Source: Deroplatys truncata (Eukaryota; Arthropoda; Insecta; Mantodea; Mantidae). From it: DNA of 64,000 bases. Shown here one piece after another: positions 43,673-54,235 of the stretch; the stretch's first letter is position 1; each line of letters begins with the position of its first letter. Where the stretch lies: positions 77,617,573 through 77,681,572 of the forward strand of contig CM060986.1 of NCBI GenBank assembly GCA_030765065.1, in the 5' to 3' direction. Below the pieces are notes generated by a model that saw only the letters and a list, made by a program, of their open reading frames with translations, made no database searches and had not been told where the DNA came from. The position numbers and the translations under genes are program-made.

Positions 43673-45016
43673 CAGGGTGATTTATGAAGAGCTGACACAT
43701 TTATTTCTTTAATTATTGTCTTCGAAATTCAAGCAATGCTCCAATTTTAGCACCAAATTAAGCGGAATGTTCTGGAGTTTCGATTGCCTGTCATTAGATG
43801 CGCAGATATTCATGTTTTATTCGTAATTGTTTGTTTTATTGCCCGCAACTGTTTTTCTAGATTTTTTTACCAGTCAAGTGAAAATGGAGTACAAATTAAA
43901 TGAACGTCTCTTCCTTGTAAACCATTACTGGATTACCAATACAATTACAGCTACTGAAAGGGCATACCAGAGAGAATTTGGTGTTCGGAATCCTCCCAAA
44001 AGAAACACAATACTGGGACTGGTAAACAAATTGGAAACAACTGGATCCCTGGTGGGTGAAAAAGGCAAAACTCATTCATCTAGGCTTCCCACGGTTGTTG
44101 TTGACGTAAGAGCACGATTGGATCAGTCACCCAAAAAATCATTAAGACGTTTGTCGCAGGAGGCAGGATACAGCTACTCAATGTGTCGGAGAGCAGTGAA
44201 AAGTGCAGGTCTAAAGCCGTATAGGATTACGCTTGTCCATCAGTTACAGGAATCAGATAAGGATAGATGACTGAATTATTGTCGTAGGTTTCAGGCGATC
44301 ATTGTGCAAAATCCGCCATCACATGGTTCACAGATGAAGCATGGTTCCATTTATCCGGTTATGTAAAATCAAATAACTCACGCTATTGGGCCAGTGAAAA
44401 TCTACATGTTATTCATGAAGCACCTATGCTCCCGGTTAAAATCGGAGTTTGGTGCGCAATATCCGCACAGAGAATAGTGGAACTATTTTGGGGGGGGGGA
44501 AACAATGTGAACACTAGGACAGATTTTCATGGAGTTTGCTGAGCTACTAGACGATGTAGAGCTGAGTCAAGGATATTTTTAGCAGGACGGCGCTACATGC
44601 CATACATCAAATGAATCCATGTCACTAATTGCAAGTTTCTTTGACGATCGGAAAATTTACATGAATCTGTGGCCACCGAAATCTCCAGATTTGACATCGT
44701 CGGACTTCTTTCTATGGGGTTACTTAAAAGGGAGGGTTTAGGCCACACGTCGCCAGACATTGGACGATCTGAAGCACAACATTACACAGGAAATTCAAGC
44801 TATTGATAACAGAGTCCTCCAACGAGTGGCCAGCAGCATGGAACGACGCGTCGAGTTGTGCCTTATAAGGAATGGAGGACATTTTCAACATTTACTGTAG
44901 GGGTAAATAATCTCCCAAAATTCTTCTGCATTTCAGGTATAATAAATTCTCGCTAGCATAACTTGTTTTGAAACAATTAAAGAAATAAATGTTCCAGTTC
45001 TTCATAAATGTTCCAG
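43673..45016 (+). mobile_element. mariner-like DNA transposon, inactive, inserted in R14
   Basis: Inverted ends: the left CAGGGTGATTTATGAAGAGC..CACATTTATTTCTTTAATT pairs with the right end, whose reverse complement reads CTGGAACATTTATGAAGAAC..AACATTTATTTCTTTAATT. Match length is about 45 bases. TA flanks are at 43671-43672 and 45017-45018. It contains one transposase relic. Confidence 0.88.
43884..44900 (+). pseudogene. mariner-like transposase, inactive, DD38D spacing as counted
   Basis: ATG 43884 opens MEYKLNERLFLVNHYWITNT and RAYQREFGVRNPPKRNTILG, a helix-turn-helix head, then DVRARLDQSPKKSLRRLSQE and KPYRITLVHQLQESD. After a stop at 44268 and frame changes come WFTDEAWFHLSGYVKSNNSR (first catalytic D), HEAPMLPVKIGVWCAIS, QDGATCHTSNESMSLIAS (second D) and SPDLTSSDFFLWGYLKGRV (third D). 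The end is VASSMERRVELCLIRNGGHF followed by a stop at 44900. The stretch from the second to the third D is in one frame and counts 38 residues, against 34 in classical mariners. Breaks include the 44268 stop, a frameshift before WFTDEA, a run of ten G at about 44491-44500, a stop just before QDGATC and one after KGRV. The family is firm. Confidence 0.85.
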
Positions 45017-45655
45017 TACTTCTCGTTAATCCAGATAAATCTTCATTATACATTCATACACTTCGTTATAGGATAAGAAGGAGAAAGTAGTCGAAAGCGA
45101 TGGTCGGATTTTTAAAATGTGATGGCGATTTATTGCTTAACAAACGTATAAGTATTTTAAAACTCAATTCAATAATAAAGAATATTTCCGAAACGGTTAA
45201 AGCCATAAAATTATGTGCTTTAGCAAGATATACTTTACCATATCTTCCAGTTTACTAATTACACAAAAGTCATTCAAAACGGAAGAGGACTTAACAGGCT
45301 ATCCACTGAAAATTATTTAAGGTGAGCCTTTTATTTGGCATGTAAATATCTTATACATATTTATTTTAATCAAACTTATTTCATCATTTTTGAGAAACTC
45401 GAAAATAACCAAAATTTTTCCATATAAAGCGTAGTTTGGGGAAAATTTTCTTTAAAATCCTCGTGTCAAATCCTTCTAAGAAGCTGAAGTTAAATACCAA
45501 GTTTTGTGTTTAGCACATTCAAAACTGTTTCTAAGAATCTTTTGTTTATTTAGGATCCTCAAACATGTATTTCCGGTGAAACCTCGTTATCGAAGTTTTA
45601 GTACTTTATCTGCTCACTATAGGTAAGTGGTAGAGAAAATATTAATTATCAGGCC

Positions 45656-46705
45656 TTTATTTTAGTTTTATAAGGATCATTATAATTTTATGATACTCTT
45701 CCTATGCAAAGACAGAATACAATTACACCAGGTGACTTACCCGTCGTTAAATATCAAATTATGATTTAATTAACTTCATTTATCTCTCTCCGTAGTAAGC
45801 TTATGGTACAAGGGGTAAAAGCGTATCGAAATCCTACAAACAAAATAACAGCACCTTTAACATGTGTGCCATATACTCTTTAGACAGCGCTCGAATTTAT
45901 AAAATATCAATAATATTATACGGATTCCTGAAATTAACAGAGAACACGCTTAGAACGCTTTCTTCAAATAAAAGAAATTAAAAACCGAATGCCAAATGTT
46001 TTGTTGATTATTTAGCAGTCATTTTCGGTAAAATTATTTTCAACAAGTTTTGCCTTACACCAGTCAGTAAAGCGATTAAATGCTATATCATATTGCTTTC
46101 TGGATTTTTTGGGTAAATACTTCTAGTGTTATTCTTTCTGTTGTAGGTTCAGTTCCATTTCAGTTTCTTCTGAATCCATAATTTACGCATTTAATCTTAA
46201 TGTAGGTTGTACTAGATAAAAGGTAACGAAAGCTGCCATTATAAGGTATAGGTTAGCTCTATAACGAATTGTCATAAATTGAAATATGACGATTTTGTAT
46301 TGTGAACAGATAATGCGAGCGCCATGAGAAATTAATCATGTAAAAAGACAATGAAAAGTAAAACCTAATCAAATCAAGTCGAGTTATTAAACATGTGCCC
46401 AATACAAAGGGTAATTGCTATGTGATTGGATTTGAAACCAAAGATGGTCACACCGAGGATTATCGCACTAGTGATGTTTGTATTTGTAATTTCATATATC
46501 TCATGATTCCTATTTTTAATAACTATTGTTGAGAAATACATGCAAATGCAGCCGTACATTTTCATAAAACTTAGTAATTGTATGGTTGAAAACGTAGAAT
46601 CAGAATGAAAAATTAAATGTTATAGCGAAATGTTACCATGGTAGTTCACAACATGGTGAAATCTCGACATCGAATAATAGTGTGGAATACAATACATCCT
46701 TTTAA
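45656..46705. other. noncoding stretch, nothing recognised
   Basis: AT-rich spacer without gene or repeat partner. Confidence 0.4.
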
Positions 46706-46745
46706 TTACTTTTAATAATAATAATAATACTAATAATAATTATAA

Positions 46746-46776
<31 letters not shown>

Positions 46777-46815
46777 TATAATAATAATAATAATAATAAT
46801 AATAATTATTATTAT
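46706..46815. repeat. (AAT)n/(ATT)n microsatellite, partly palindromic
   Basis: AAT units with ACT interruptions, ending in an ATTATTATTATT run so that the last 40 bases can fold on themselves. A segment of about 45 bases is itself repeated. Confidence 0.9.
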
Positions 46816-47217
46816 TCTCCAGCACTATTTGAACCCTAGTAATCCAAATGACATGTTATAGTTTATATATAAGCTATACAAAAAAAACAAATTAACCTAT
46901 TCCAAATAATTAAATGAATGTATAAATGCCAGAAATAAAACAAATAAAACAGAGGTGCAATACTAAATAATTTTGTCAATGGCTGGGAATAATTGATTTT
47001 ACACGGTAGAGATGTTCTAGCAGGATGTAACTTCTGATATTTTGTCGATCGTACTGGAACCACAGGTAGAATATTGTTTCTTCTGACAATTCCCATTTGC
47101 AAATAAAACCATCCGGTGAATTGAATTGTTATATTTTTAGGTAGTAGTTGGAGGATACTTCAAATTTATATGCCCCATGTATGGAAGCCAATTTGTCGCA
47201 GTCACTTCGTGTTATCT
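46816..47217. other. noncoding, possibly internal remnant of the LTR unit that follows
   Basis: If the LTR at 47232-47956 is correctly oriented, its internal region would begin here. No gag or pol motif was recognised. Confidence 0.3.
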
Positions 47218-47956
47218 TATTGCTGGGCGCCTGTTATTGTTTTATTATTTTGCATTTTGGGTTCATTGTGCTCCGCCTAGCTATTATTATTATTATTATT
47301 ATTCAGTCGAGCAAATCTCTTAAACAGGTTGTGAAAGGATTTTGTTACTCAAAGATAACACTGATAAAAGAATTTGTTTTTACACTTTTATTACCGTCAC
47401 AATTAAGTTCACATATTGATTCGTGATACACGCCAAACTAAAACTGTTATATTTTCTAATATCACTATAATCACTTATTTACTGCACATTATTAATTCGC
47501 GGTTTCACATTTATAACAAACTTTAAGACGCGAGAGATTCTGTAGAATTGCGTAACGTGTACTTCATGTATGCTTCCATTGAACTACGCGACGTATAACT
47601 CACGAATACTTATGTTGAACTGATCGACGTATTACACGCGAATGCTTCTGTTGGACTGACGAAATCTGCCTCTGACTTTAGCTTTTTATACTCCCACACC
47701 CCGATATGCCTAAACATTATAACAGGCTGCTATTGGTTAATAAAACGCACCAACATTAGCGTCTATTTTTATATCCAATCAAAAATTACGAAAACATACG
47801 CTTTAGGGAAAATATTTCCGCTATTTCTAAGAAAAGCGCGCCAATCTGACGTCATTTGTTTGTCTCTTCTAATTAATATTCAACTCAGCCCCTCGCACAT
47901 TGTTATCCGCTCCTATTGTCAGTTTCAGTGAGGTCGTGTAAACTTATTTCCTAACA
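47218..47956 (-). mobile_element. probable Gypsy-like LTR with primer-site-like flank (fossil)
   Basis: On the minus strand the unit starts TGTTAGGAAATAAGTTTAC (47956). It has CCAATAG, a strong TATA box in GGAGTATAAAAAGC (near 47690), a leader with three repeats of about 36 bases, AATAAAAG and a TTA microsatellite (47283-47303). It ends near AATAAAACAATAACA, followed by GGCGCCCAGCA, which resembles the Gypsy primer site used by the other two LTR families here. No second LTR was found. The exact 3' edge is uncertain by about ten bases. It is old and incomplete. Confidence 0.45.
47535..47658 (-). repeat. three ~36-bp tandem repeats in the LTR leader
   Basis: Plus-strand units end in CATTGAACTACGCGACGT, TGTTGAACTGATCGACGT and TGTTGGACTGACG, each preceded by a CGAATRCTT-like word. 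They lie just downstream of the minus-strand TATA box. Confidence 0.65.
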
Positions 47957-48226
47957 ATGCTTATAATTAACAAACATCTCAAATCACTGTCATACAATAA
48001 TGCTTATTTACACTACAATCACTCTGGCATTTACATTATTGTGATACAAATTACTGCCACAGAATCTAGATGAAAACGTTGCAGGTAATTTTTAAAGGAT
48101 CCGTGTCCAGTAATAAATTTGTGTAAGAATATAATTTGCAGTGAAATATTAGCAAGAAATCCGACCAAAAGCTGAAGAAAAACCACATTTCTTGTTAGTT
48201 GTCCATTTAAGCTACTTCATCAGAGG
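47957..48226. other. noncoding spacer
   Basis: AT-rich, nothing recognised. Confidence 0.4.
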
Positions 48227-48520
48227 TTATTTAACTTTTCTACTATTTGATTGTTTAGCAATTTTTATTAACATTGAATTTGAACATAACGAGTAGCAAA
48301 GTTCCAGGTTGAATTTGGTAAAAGGTTTTGTGATCTGAACAGCTCTCTCGTTTTCCACAATTCCAGCATGTCCCTTAACCCACAATACACAACTATATTT
48401 AGCATTTTGAATATCGCTCGTTCTAATTGTGTTTGCCAAAGGTTTGTTGCTATACTTGTCTTGGATGATTAGAAAGGAGGCGTTTGAATCACTGTGAACA
48501 TATGCGTTAAGTTAATTTCT
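48227..48520 (-). pseudogene. LINE RNase H domain fragment, inactive
   Basis: The minus-strand text MANTIRTSDIQNAKYSCVLW then VKGHAGIVENERAVQITKPF contains the RNase H signature W-KGHAGI-GNERAD-LAK, with E in place of G and V in place of the final D. The RNase H domain sits at the C-terminal end of Jockey/I-type LINE polyproteins. The part upstream in reading direction (48430-48520) continues in other frames. Loss of the aspartate and the frame changes make it inactive. It is 5'-truncated against the microsatellite. Confidence 0.6.
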
Positions 48521-48554
48521 AATACTCCATCTTATGGCTTGATCTAAAACAAAC

Positions 48555-48557
<3 letters not shown>

Positions 48558-48591
<34 letters not shown>

Positions 48592-48600
48592 TATTATTAT
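48558..48600. repeat. (ATT)n microsatellite
   Basis: Nearly uninterrupted ATT run of about 14 units, lying exactly between two LINE fragments. Confidence 0.95.
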
Positions 48601-48609
48601 CCTTTCAAG

Positions 48610-49050
48610 GATTAGGTAATATCACCTGTTCTAGTCTCTAGCCATCTCTTGCGTGGTGTTCCTAAATTTCTCCACCCTGTCGGTTTATCGTTTTTTGTAT
48701 TCTATGATCTGGCATTCTATAAATCTATCAATCTTATCGTTTACTCATACAATATTCAAATCTGATCTTATGGATTCATTTCTTATTTTTTCAGCTCTAG
48801 TGCATCCTCTTACATACCTAAAATTCCATTTCGGTGGAATGAATGCGTGATCTCTCTATTTTTGTTATTGCCCACCATATAATACAGTAGGTAATGCCAT
48901 AATCTTATAGAACTTGATTTGTGTTTCTTTTCTAGTTTTTCTTCCTAGAGTTCTTGTGATCGTTCCACAAATGGTTTGAAACCTCTTAGCTTTCATCTCA
49001 ATGCCTTTGTCAGATTTAAAACTAATGTCACATCCTAGATAACTGAAAAA
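48610..49050 (-). pseudogene. LINE reverse transcriptase C-terminal fragment, inactive
   Basis: The minus-strand text FSYLGCDISFKSDKGIEMKA, KRFQTICGTITRTLGRKTRK, ETQIKFYKIMALPTVLYG and KWNFRYVRGCTRAEKIRNES is the well-known tail of an insect endonuclease/reverse-transcriptase LINE (YLGC-IS...TRKETQ-KFYK-MA-PTL-YG). Stops break it after LYG and further on. It differs from the RNase H-bearing fragment next to it, since this LINE type usually lacks RNase H, so two LINEs are probably juxtaposed. Confidence 0.7.
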
Positions 49051-49587
49051 TGGAGGTGATAGGAGCTAGACAAAATCCTTTGCTGAACCATTCTGTGTCG
49101 TAATCGCTGAAGCTGTAAACCAGCGCATCCTAAGTAACTGGTTTTATCTGCTTGTTCAACTATTCATGAGGCGTCGGTAAATATGTAAATGTCATGAATA
49201 TCTTTACCTACTGTAGGTAGGTGGCAGAGAGAGTAAAAACATTAGTTAAACCTTGCAGTAGTAATATAACATTGCAGTGATAAAGCGCAACTGAATTTAT
49301 AAATAAAGACGACGCTCGAAGCACCTTCGGAAGGATTGAAAACAATAAATGCAATTAAAATTAACCTTCAGCATATTACGGAATGAACACATTGTACCCA
49401 GAAGCCTTTCATGCACACATGGCTCTGTATTGCGGTGCAGTAACTCCACTGCGCAGTTTAAAGCGTCAGACTCTTCAGATCTTTGGCTCTATCTGGATAG
49501 TGTGGTCAAAATGTTAGTATCATACATCCTCATTTGCTGAAATGGATACTACAAATATTGAAAGCAAAAAACGAACCCAACATCCCT
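49051..49587. other. noncoding stretch with an R-family end fragment
   Basis: At about 49200-49240, TTACCTACTGTAGGTAGGTG and GAGAGAGTAAAAAC match the palindromic end of an R copy in reverse orientation. The rest is unassigned. Confidence 0.4.
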
Positions 49588-50103
49588 TCTTACATAGTCC
49601 TCAAAATACCTCCAGTTACTGCGAAACAAACTTTATTTACCATTAGATACTCAGCGTAGCACAAACATTACACTTCAATCACATTTGGCACAACTCGAAA
49701 CACAACACAACTGATCCGTCGAATCAAATCACAACTGAACTGCACTGGCAACGTCCACTTTCACTGTCCATATTTCACTTTGTAGCTTCTTAACTCTGAA
49801 CTGAACTCACTTGGCAAGAGCAGCCGCCTATATAGGACCTGCATACAAAGAGGAAAGCTCTAGAAAGGTAGTTTATTAGAACCGGCCCAAAGGAATCTTC
49901 TGGAAGAGTAATTACCTTAACTGCGAGGAAGTGACACATAATGAGCTCATTAAGCGAGTATTATTCTGAAGGGATTGGTCATTAGAGAACCCAGCCGGCC
50001 AGTTAGGCAAGTTGATTTGCTCTCTCATCGCCGGCCCGTAAATAATTCGCGCCCGTGGTCAAGATATTAAAACCAAACTCTTACATAGTCCTCAAAATAC
50101 CTC
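49588..50103 (-). mobile_element. direct-repeat-bounded unit with TATA box and poly(A) signal, possible solo LTR or small retroelement (fossil)
   Basis: A 25-base perfect direct repeat lies at 49588-49612 and 50079-50103 (it contains ACATAGTCCTCAAAATACC). Between the copies the minus strand shows TCCTATATAGGCGGC (TATA-like, near 49835) and, 190 bases later, AATAAA (49637-49632), then GTTTGTTTCGCAG. Order and spacing fit an LTR, but a 25-base flanking repeat is too long for an LTR target duplication. No coding content. Confidence 0.4.
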
Positions 50104-50290
50104 AAGCAGTTTGTCTGAGTTATAATGCTTTGTTCTTCAGAGTAAATGGGTATATTTTAAACTTACCTTTCAATTCAGGCCGATTAAGCTATCATTCATG
50201 AAAATCTACTCATAATATCTTTAAACCTTATACATACGGCTTGTAACAGGTTAAAAATAAAAACTTATCAGATTTGCTAACTAGAAATAC
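50104..50290. other. noncoding spacer
   Basis: Nothing recognised. Confidence 0.4.
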
Positions 50291-50292
50291 TA

Positions 50293-50990
50293 TAGGGTGA
50301 TCTGTTTGAGATGTCCAAAAAGTAAAACGTTATATATAATAGGTTAATGCACACATCTCTGAGCGTAAAATAAGCGGAAACGATGGAAGTTAACAACGAG
50401 TGATGTTTCAGATCTCATCCTCGTGTCATGACAGCACTATCGTGCATAGGAGATAAAATGGTGGAAGTCCTTGGAAGTCACTCCACCACTTATCAGCACA
50501 GCAGAATACGCGCTATGCAACGTGTTAAGACGATTGTTAGAAAATATGCTAAGATCCATATTCATCGAAAGCATGCTCTGACACAGCGTAATTACGAAGC
50601 TCATTTCCAGTTTGCTGTCATGGTGTGTGAAAGGCAGGAAGCGGACGATCAATGTTAAATCGATGGGTATTCATGGAAAAAGTCACATTTCATGTAAGTG
50701 GCCGAGCCAACAAACATAAATGCATTATTTGTTAAACCGAGAACCCACAGGTCTCATACGACAAATTTTACATACCATACAACACAATGAGTGCGCTGTT
50801 TGTGTCATGACCACCATTTTGTCTCGTATGCACAATAGCGCTGCTATGCCATGCGGATAAAGTCTGAAACATCACTCATTGTTAACTTCCATCCTTTCTG
50901 CGTATACTACAGAAAACTGCTCAGAGATTTCTGCACTATCCTCTTATATATAACGTTTTGCTTTTCTGACCTCTCAAACGGATCACCCTA
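50293..50990 (+). mobile_element. short mariner-like element with long (~130-bp) inverted ends
   Basis: Left end TAGGGTGATCTGTTTGAGAT, right end reverse complement TAGGGTGATCCGTTTGAGAG, flanked by TA at 50291-50292 and 50991-50992. Similarity of the two ends continues inward with gaps through AACGTTATATATAA and GGAAGTTAACAAYGAGTGAT to about 130 bases. The 698-base core keeps only a middle piece of transposase. Confidence 0.85.
50428..50770 (+). pseudogene. mariner-like transposase internal fragment, inactive
   Basis: RIRAMQRVKTIVRKYAKIHI and KHALTQRNYEAHFQFAVMV correspond to the HPYK-Q-LQ-L---DY--R--FA region. In another frame RWVFMEKVTFHVSGRANKHK and TENPQVSYD match the block around the first catalytic aspartate (SDEATFH-SG-VN-HN), in which D is replaced by K. 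The second and third catalytic blocks are missing, so the element is an internal-deletion derivative unable to encode its own transposase. Confidence 0.7.
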
Positions 50991-50992
50991 TA

Positions 50993-52337
50993 TATTAGCA
51001 CTTCAATGGAATCTCTCTTTGCTTTTGAAAACTCCATATCTTCAAATACACGTTTATTCAATCTATTGATTTACCCACAGTGTCTACAAAATGTATTCAT
51101 CTCTGTTTTTAAAAAAAATCAAGTAGCTAAATTAAAGGAATGAATATTCTCAGGTTAAATCTTTAGAAAGAATAAACGATATTTCACTTTACAAATCTTG
51201 CCATTTTTACATATGTTTTCAAACTATTCCATTCATATTATTTATAAATTACATGGTTTCTTAACTTTTTTATGTGTGGTGTCTATAAAATTGTTTTATA
51301 AAAACATTAGCATAACGGTTTTCTTACTAATAGTTGACAGTCACAGATATATTTAAAGTGACATACATGTACACTCTCTAAGTGCTAAAGCCAAGATCGT
51401 AATGAAGAAGTTCAGTAAAAGCTGTTATAATTCCTGACTTCGACATCTTTTATTTCCTCCGACAGATCAAAATCTATTTTCACCGTAAGTTGAGATAATG
51501 TGCCAGAACAATTGCTACACTAAATTCATTAAAATAAGTCTGTAAACACCAACGCAAGTTGAACAATCTATGTAATTTCAAACAAGAATAATAACACTAA
51601 TAAAATGAAAAATCTTGAACCCAAGAAAATCTAAACTTAAATAACATTTTTCCTTATTTATCTTTATATCTCACTATGAAGCTTGGGAGAAATCATATCT
51701 TTCTAATTATTTTTAATCTTGAATTTAAATCACATTGTTAAATCTTAGTTGAATTTAAACGTACTATTCTTTAATTGTTCGTTGGTCGTTTTAAAGTTAT
51801 TCTTTCCTATTTTAAAGGAAACAAAATTCTTTCCTGAAGTGGGCTGCAGCTCTGAGATGGTAGGGAATCCAGAGACAGCCCAGTGAACGATATTGACGTT
51901 TAAGGTCTTATTATCCAAATCGATAAAGTCTGCTTCTAAAAGTCGACTTCTTTTCGTGACATCCAGCACTCTCTTAAAAGCTTTGTCTTTTCCAGGCGTT
52001 CTAAACTGAGCAGCTGTCTTCCGGAAACTTCGGAAAAGCTAGTTGAACTGACACGGATCATTGCTATAGAAAATAATCCATAAAGTTAATTTAAAAAATA
52101 TCCATGTATAAATTTCGAAACACTGTCTTCATTGATGGATGGTATCTGATCTTTGGCCTGCAAAATCAAATACAATTTTTCAATATAAAAGAAACTTCTA
52201 TGCATGTAGGAATGTAATTTTTATGCCTAACCCACACAAAGTCACAAGTCGTGAGGTAGGAAACTTATAATATTTGAGGCCAAAGCTATGGGTGCACTCA
52301 AAATGAGTGCCTGAATGTTGATAAGCTCAGCATACTG
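50993..52337. other. long AT-rich stretch, nothing recognised
   Basis: No gene, no repeat partner. A 74-codon minus-strand frame at 51745-51969 has no known motif. Confidence 0.45.
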
Positions 52338-52565
52338 TTAGCTCCCGGCGGAGGGTGATGGATTTTTTCGGTCGGAAAAATGCTTGAGATGGCTTCCTTC
52401 GGAAGAGAAGTAAGATGGTCCCGTGTCGAAGATTTACAGCACGTAAAAGAACCTCAAGCCTGATTAAGATGTCTCTGCACAAAATTTCCGGTCTTTTACG
52501 CCCAATATAGAACGAGACGCTAAGAACCATGGTAGTTGGAGTTCGTAAATAAAACTCCATTTCAA
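52338..52565 (+). mobile_element. SINE family C, copy C2
   Basis: Starts CTCCCGGCGGAGGGTGATGG and continues TTCGGTCGGAAAAATGC, TCCTTCGGAAGAGAAGTAAG, GTGTCGAAGATTTACAGCAC, AACCTCAAGCCTGATTAAGA and ACGAGACGCTAAGAACC. It is collinear with copy C1 on the other strand at 26 kb. Confidence 0.65.
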
Positions 52566-52674
52566 TTAATCTGTTAGCTGTATAGATCAAACTAAGGGGA
52601 AGTTATTTACTACATGATTAGCTCAGGCTGCTTCGTGTAGGCCTCGTAAGGTAAAAATTCGCTTGTTTATTTTT

Positions 52675-53850
52675 TTACTTATCTTTCTCTATTACCTACC
52701 TATAGTAAGTAGAGGAAGTATTGCATTGAACCCAATAATTGAATATCAGGTTTTCACTGGAAATAAACATTATGGAGACCCTGAATCCAAAAACGGCAAT
52801 CATACAAAACGTGTGTGTGTGTGTGTTCATGTGTGAATGCCATAACAATACAAAAAGTCTATTAAATACCAAACTTGCTACTTAACTAGCGTTTTCCATG
52901 GATACAACAACAAGATTTTCAAGAAAATTCCCCAACCAACCGTTATTCTTTTATTTTCTCAAAATGGCTTAAAGGGCTTGATTAGCACCTGTGGCACAGC
53001 GGATGTGGCACAAGGTTATTGGGAGGTCGGCAGTCGAGTAAAGAACGTTAGCTGCCGCTCGCCAGCGTAAACACCAGGCGCGCTATTGACAGATAATCAG
53101 AATCTTCTGCAAGCTTCTTCTCCCACTCCTACAGAAATTGTGTCGAAATAATTCTAGAACGTTCGAGAACCTTATGGAAAGATTCCAGTGACTATGTAAG
53201 CTAGAGTTCTCGCTGGAGTGAACCGTCCGGCTTGAAGAGGCTACGTGAAAGAACGGGTAATTGAACTAGTTGACCTTAGTGAAGTGGTAGTGTGAACGAA
53301 GTGAACTCCTAGTGAAGTTGAACCAGATAAGAACTTAGAACAGTGACAGTGAGAACTGGGAAACGTGACAGTTGAAAAAAACTGAACAAAGTCACAATAT
53401 CACATGTTTAAGTTATTTGCACACAAAATATACATCTTGAATGCTCTGCAAAGGGCTGTGAAGTCTCATTATTCTAAATGATTTTAGTGAAGCTGGTAAG
53501 CCGTAAGAGCATACAACTTATGAAAAATAACACTCCAGCGGTGTTAATCATTTTTGAGACGTTGTTTGCTATTGGTTTGAATTTTCAAATGTTTATACTT
53601 ATTTTAAATAGTAAATCGCTATTCAGTTTTTCTTGTGGTCATGCAGTGAGCATGGAATTTCAAAGCCATCACATAGAAACATACTATTAAAATTGCTTTT
53701 GTCCTTTCTATACGTACAAGGAAATGTGTAATTAAACCATTTCTGTAAATGCTATCTCAATTAACAAGAAATAAAGAGAAGAGTAAGCTTCTGCAAAAAC
53801 TGTTTGTGGAAGATTGAGTAGCGAGTAGTCATCTAAATGCAACACATTAG
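52675..53850 (+). repeat. R-family repeat copy R15, split by a SINE-like insertion
   Basis: The left part starts TTTCTCTATTACCTACCTAT and reaches GGCTTGATTA at about 52985. The right part resumes at about 53397 with AATATCACATGTTTAAGTTA and runs to the GAAGATTGAGTAGCGAGTAG end. In intact copies GATTTTGATTA is followed directly by AAATATCATATGTTTAAG. Confidence 0.75.
52986..53396 (+). mobile_element. ~410-bp SINE-like insertion inside R15
   Basis: Begins GCACCTGTGGCACAGCGGAT with a weak box B-like GGTCGGCAGTCGAGTA, then GC-richer sequence rich in GTGAA-type words ending GTTGAAAAAAACTGAACAAA. It is bounded by continuous R sequence, so its limits are good. The SINE reading rests only on the tRNA-like opening. 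Confidence 0.5.
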
Positions 53851-54235
53851 ACATTTACATCCAAAAGTTCAATATCGTGATTTATTTGAGTTCCACTGAA
53901 TCCCGAAAAACATTTTTTGGAAAAACTTCCGAATGCTTGAATGCTATTAACGCGCGCACGTTTGAACAGCATAACTCAAAAACGAAATGTCGGATAAACA
54001 CCACGCTCGATTCGTCCACTATCTTCCAAAGATGTTACAAGAAGATTATCAAGAAAATCTACCGTTTCACTATATTTTCAGTTTACAGAAATAGATTTAT
54101 TTTTAACATAGTGCTATGAGGAATAAGATGTAGGCATAGCTCAAACGTTCTGTGAATGGCCAGTGTAAACTCCTCTGATCAGAGAGAATTCTATATGACT
54201 ATGAAAGTATAGGAGATAGACCAAAACTTAGTTTA
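53851..54235 (+). repeat. R-family repeat copy R16, partial
   Basis: CATCCAAAAGTTCAATATCG, GAACAGCATAACTCAAAAAC, GTCGGATAAACACCA and TATCAAGAAAATC blocks are seen; the second half is missing. Confidence 0.7.

Larger units (their letters stand above)
43590..45655 (-). repeat. R-family repeat copy R14, split by a mariner element
   Basis: The left part, 43590-43672, has GTGTTACATTCACATGAGTT and CAAACCATTCTTACAAAAAC. The right part, 45017-45655, resumes with CTCGTTAATCCAGATAAATC and ends CTGCTCACTATAGGTAAGTG. Its divergence is like that of R9. Confidence 0.7.

Noticed and set aside
52806-52826. (GT)n run as an independent microsatellite
   Set aside because: It is the built-in GT-rich block of the R repeat and occurs at the same place in most copies.
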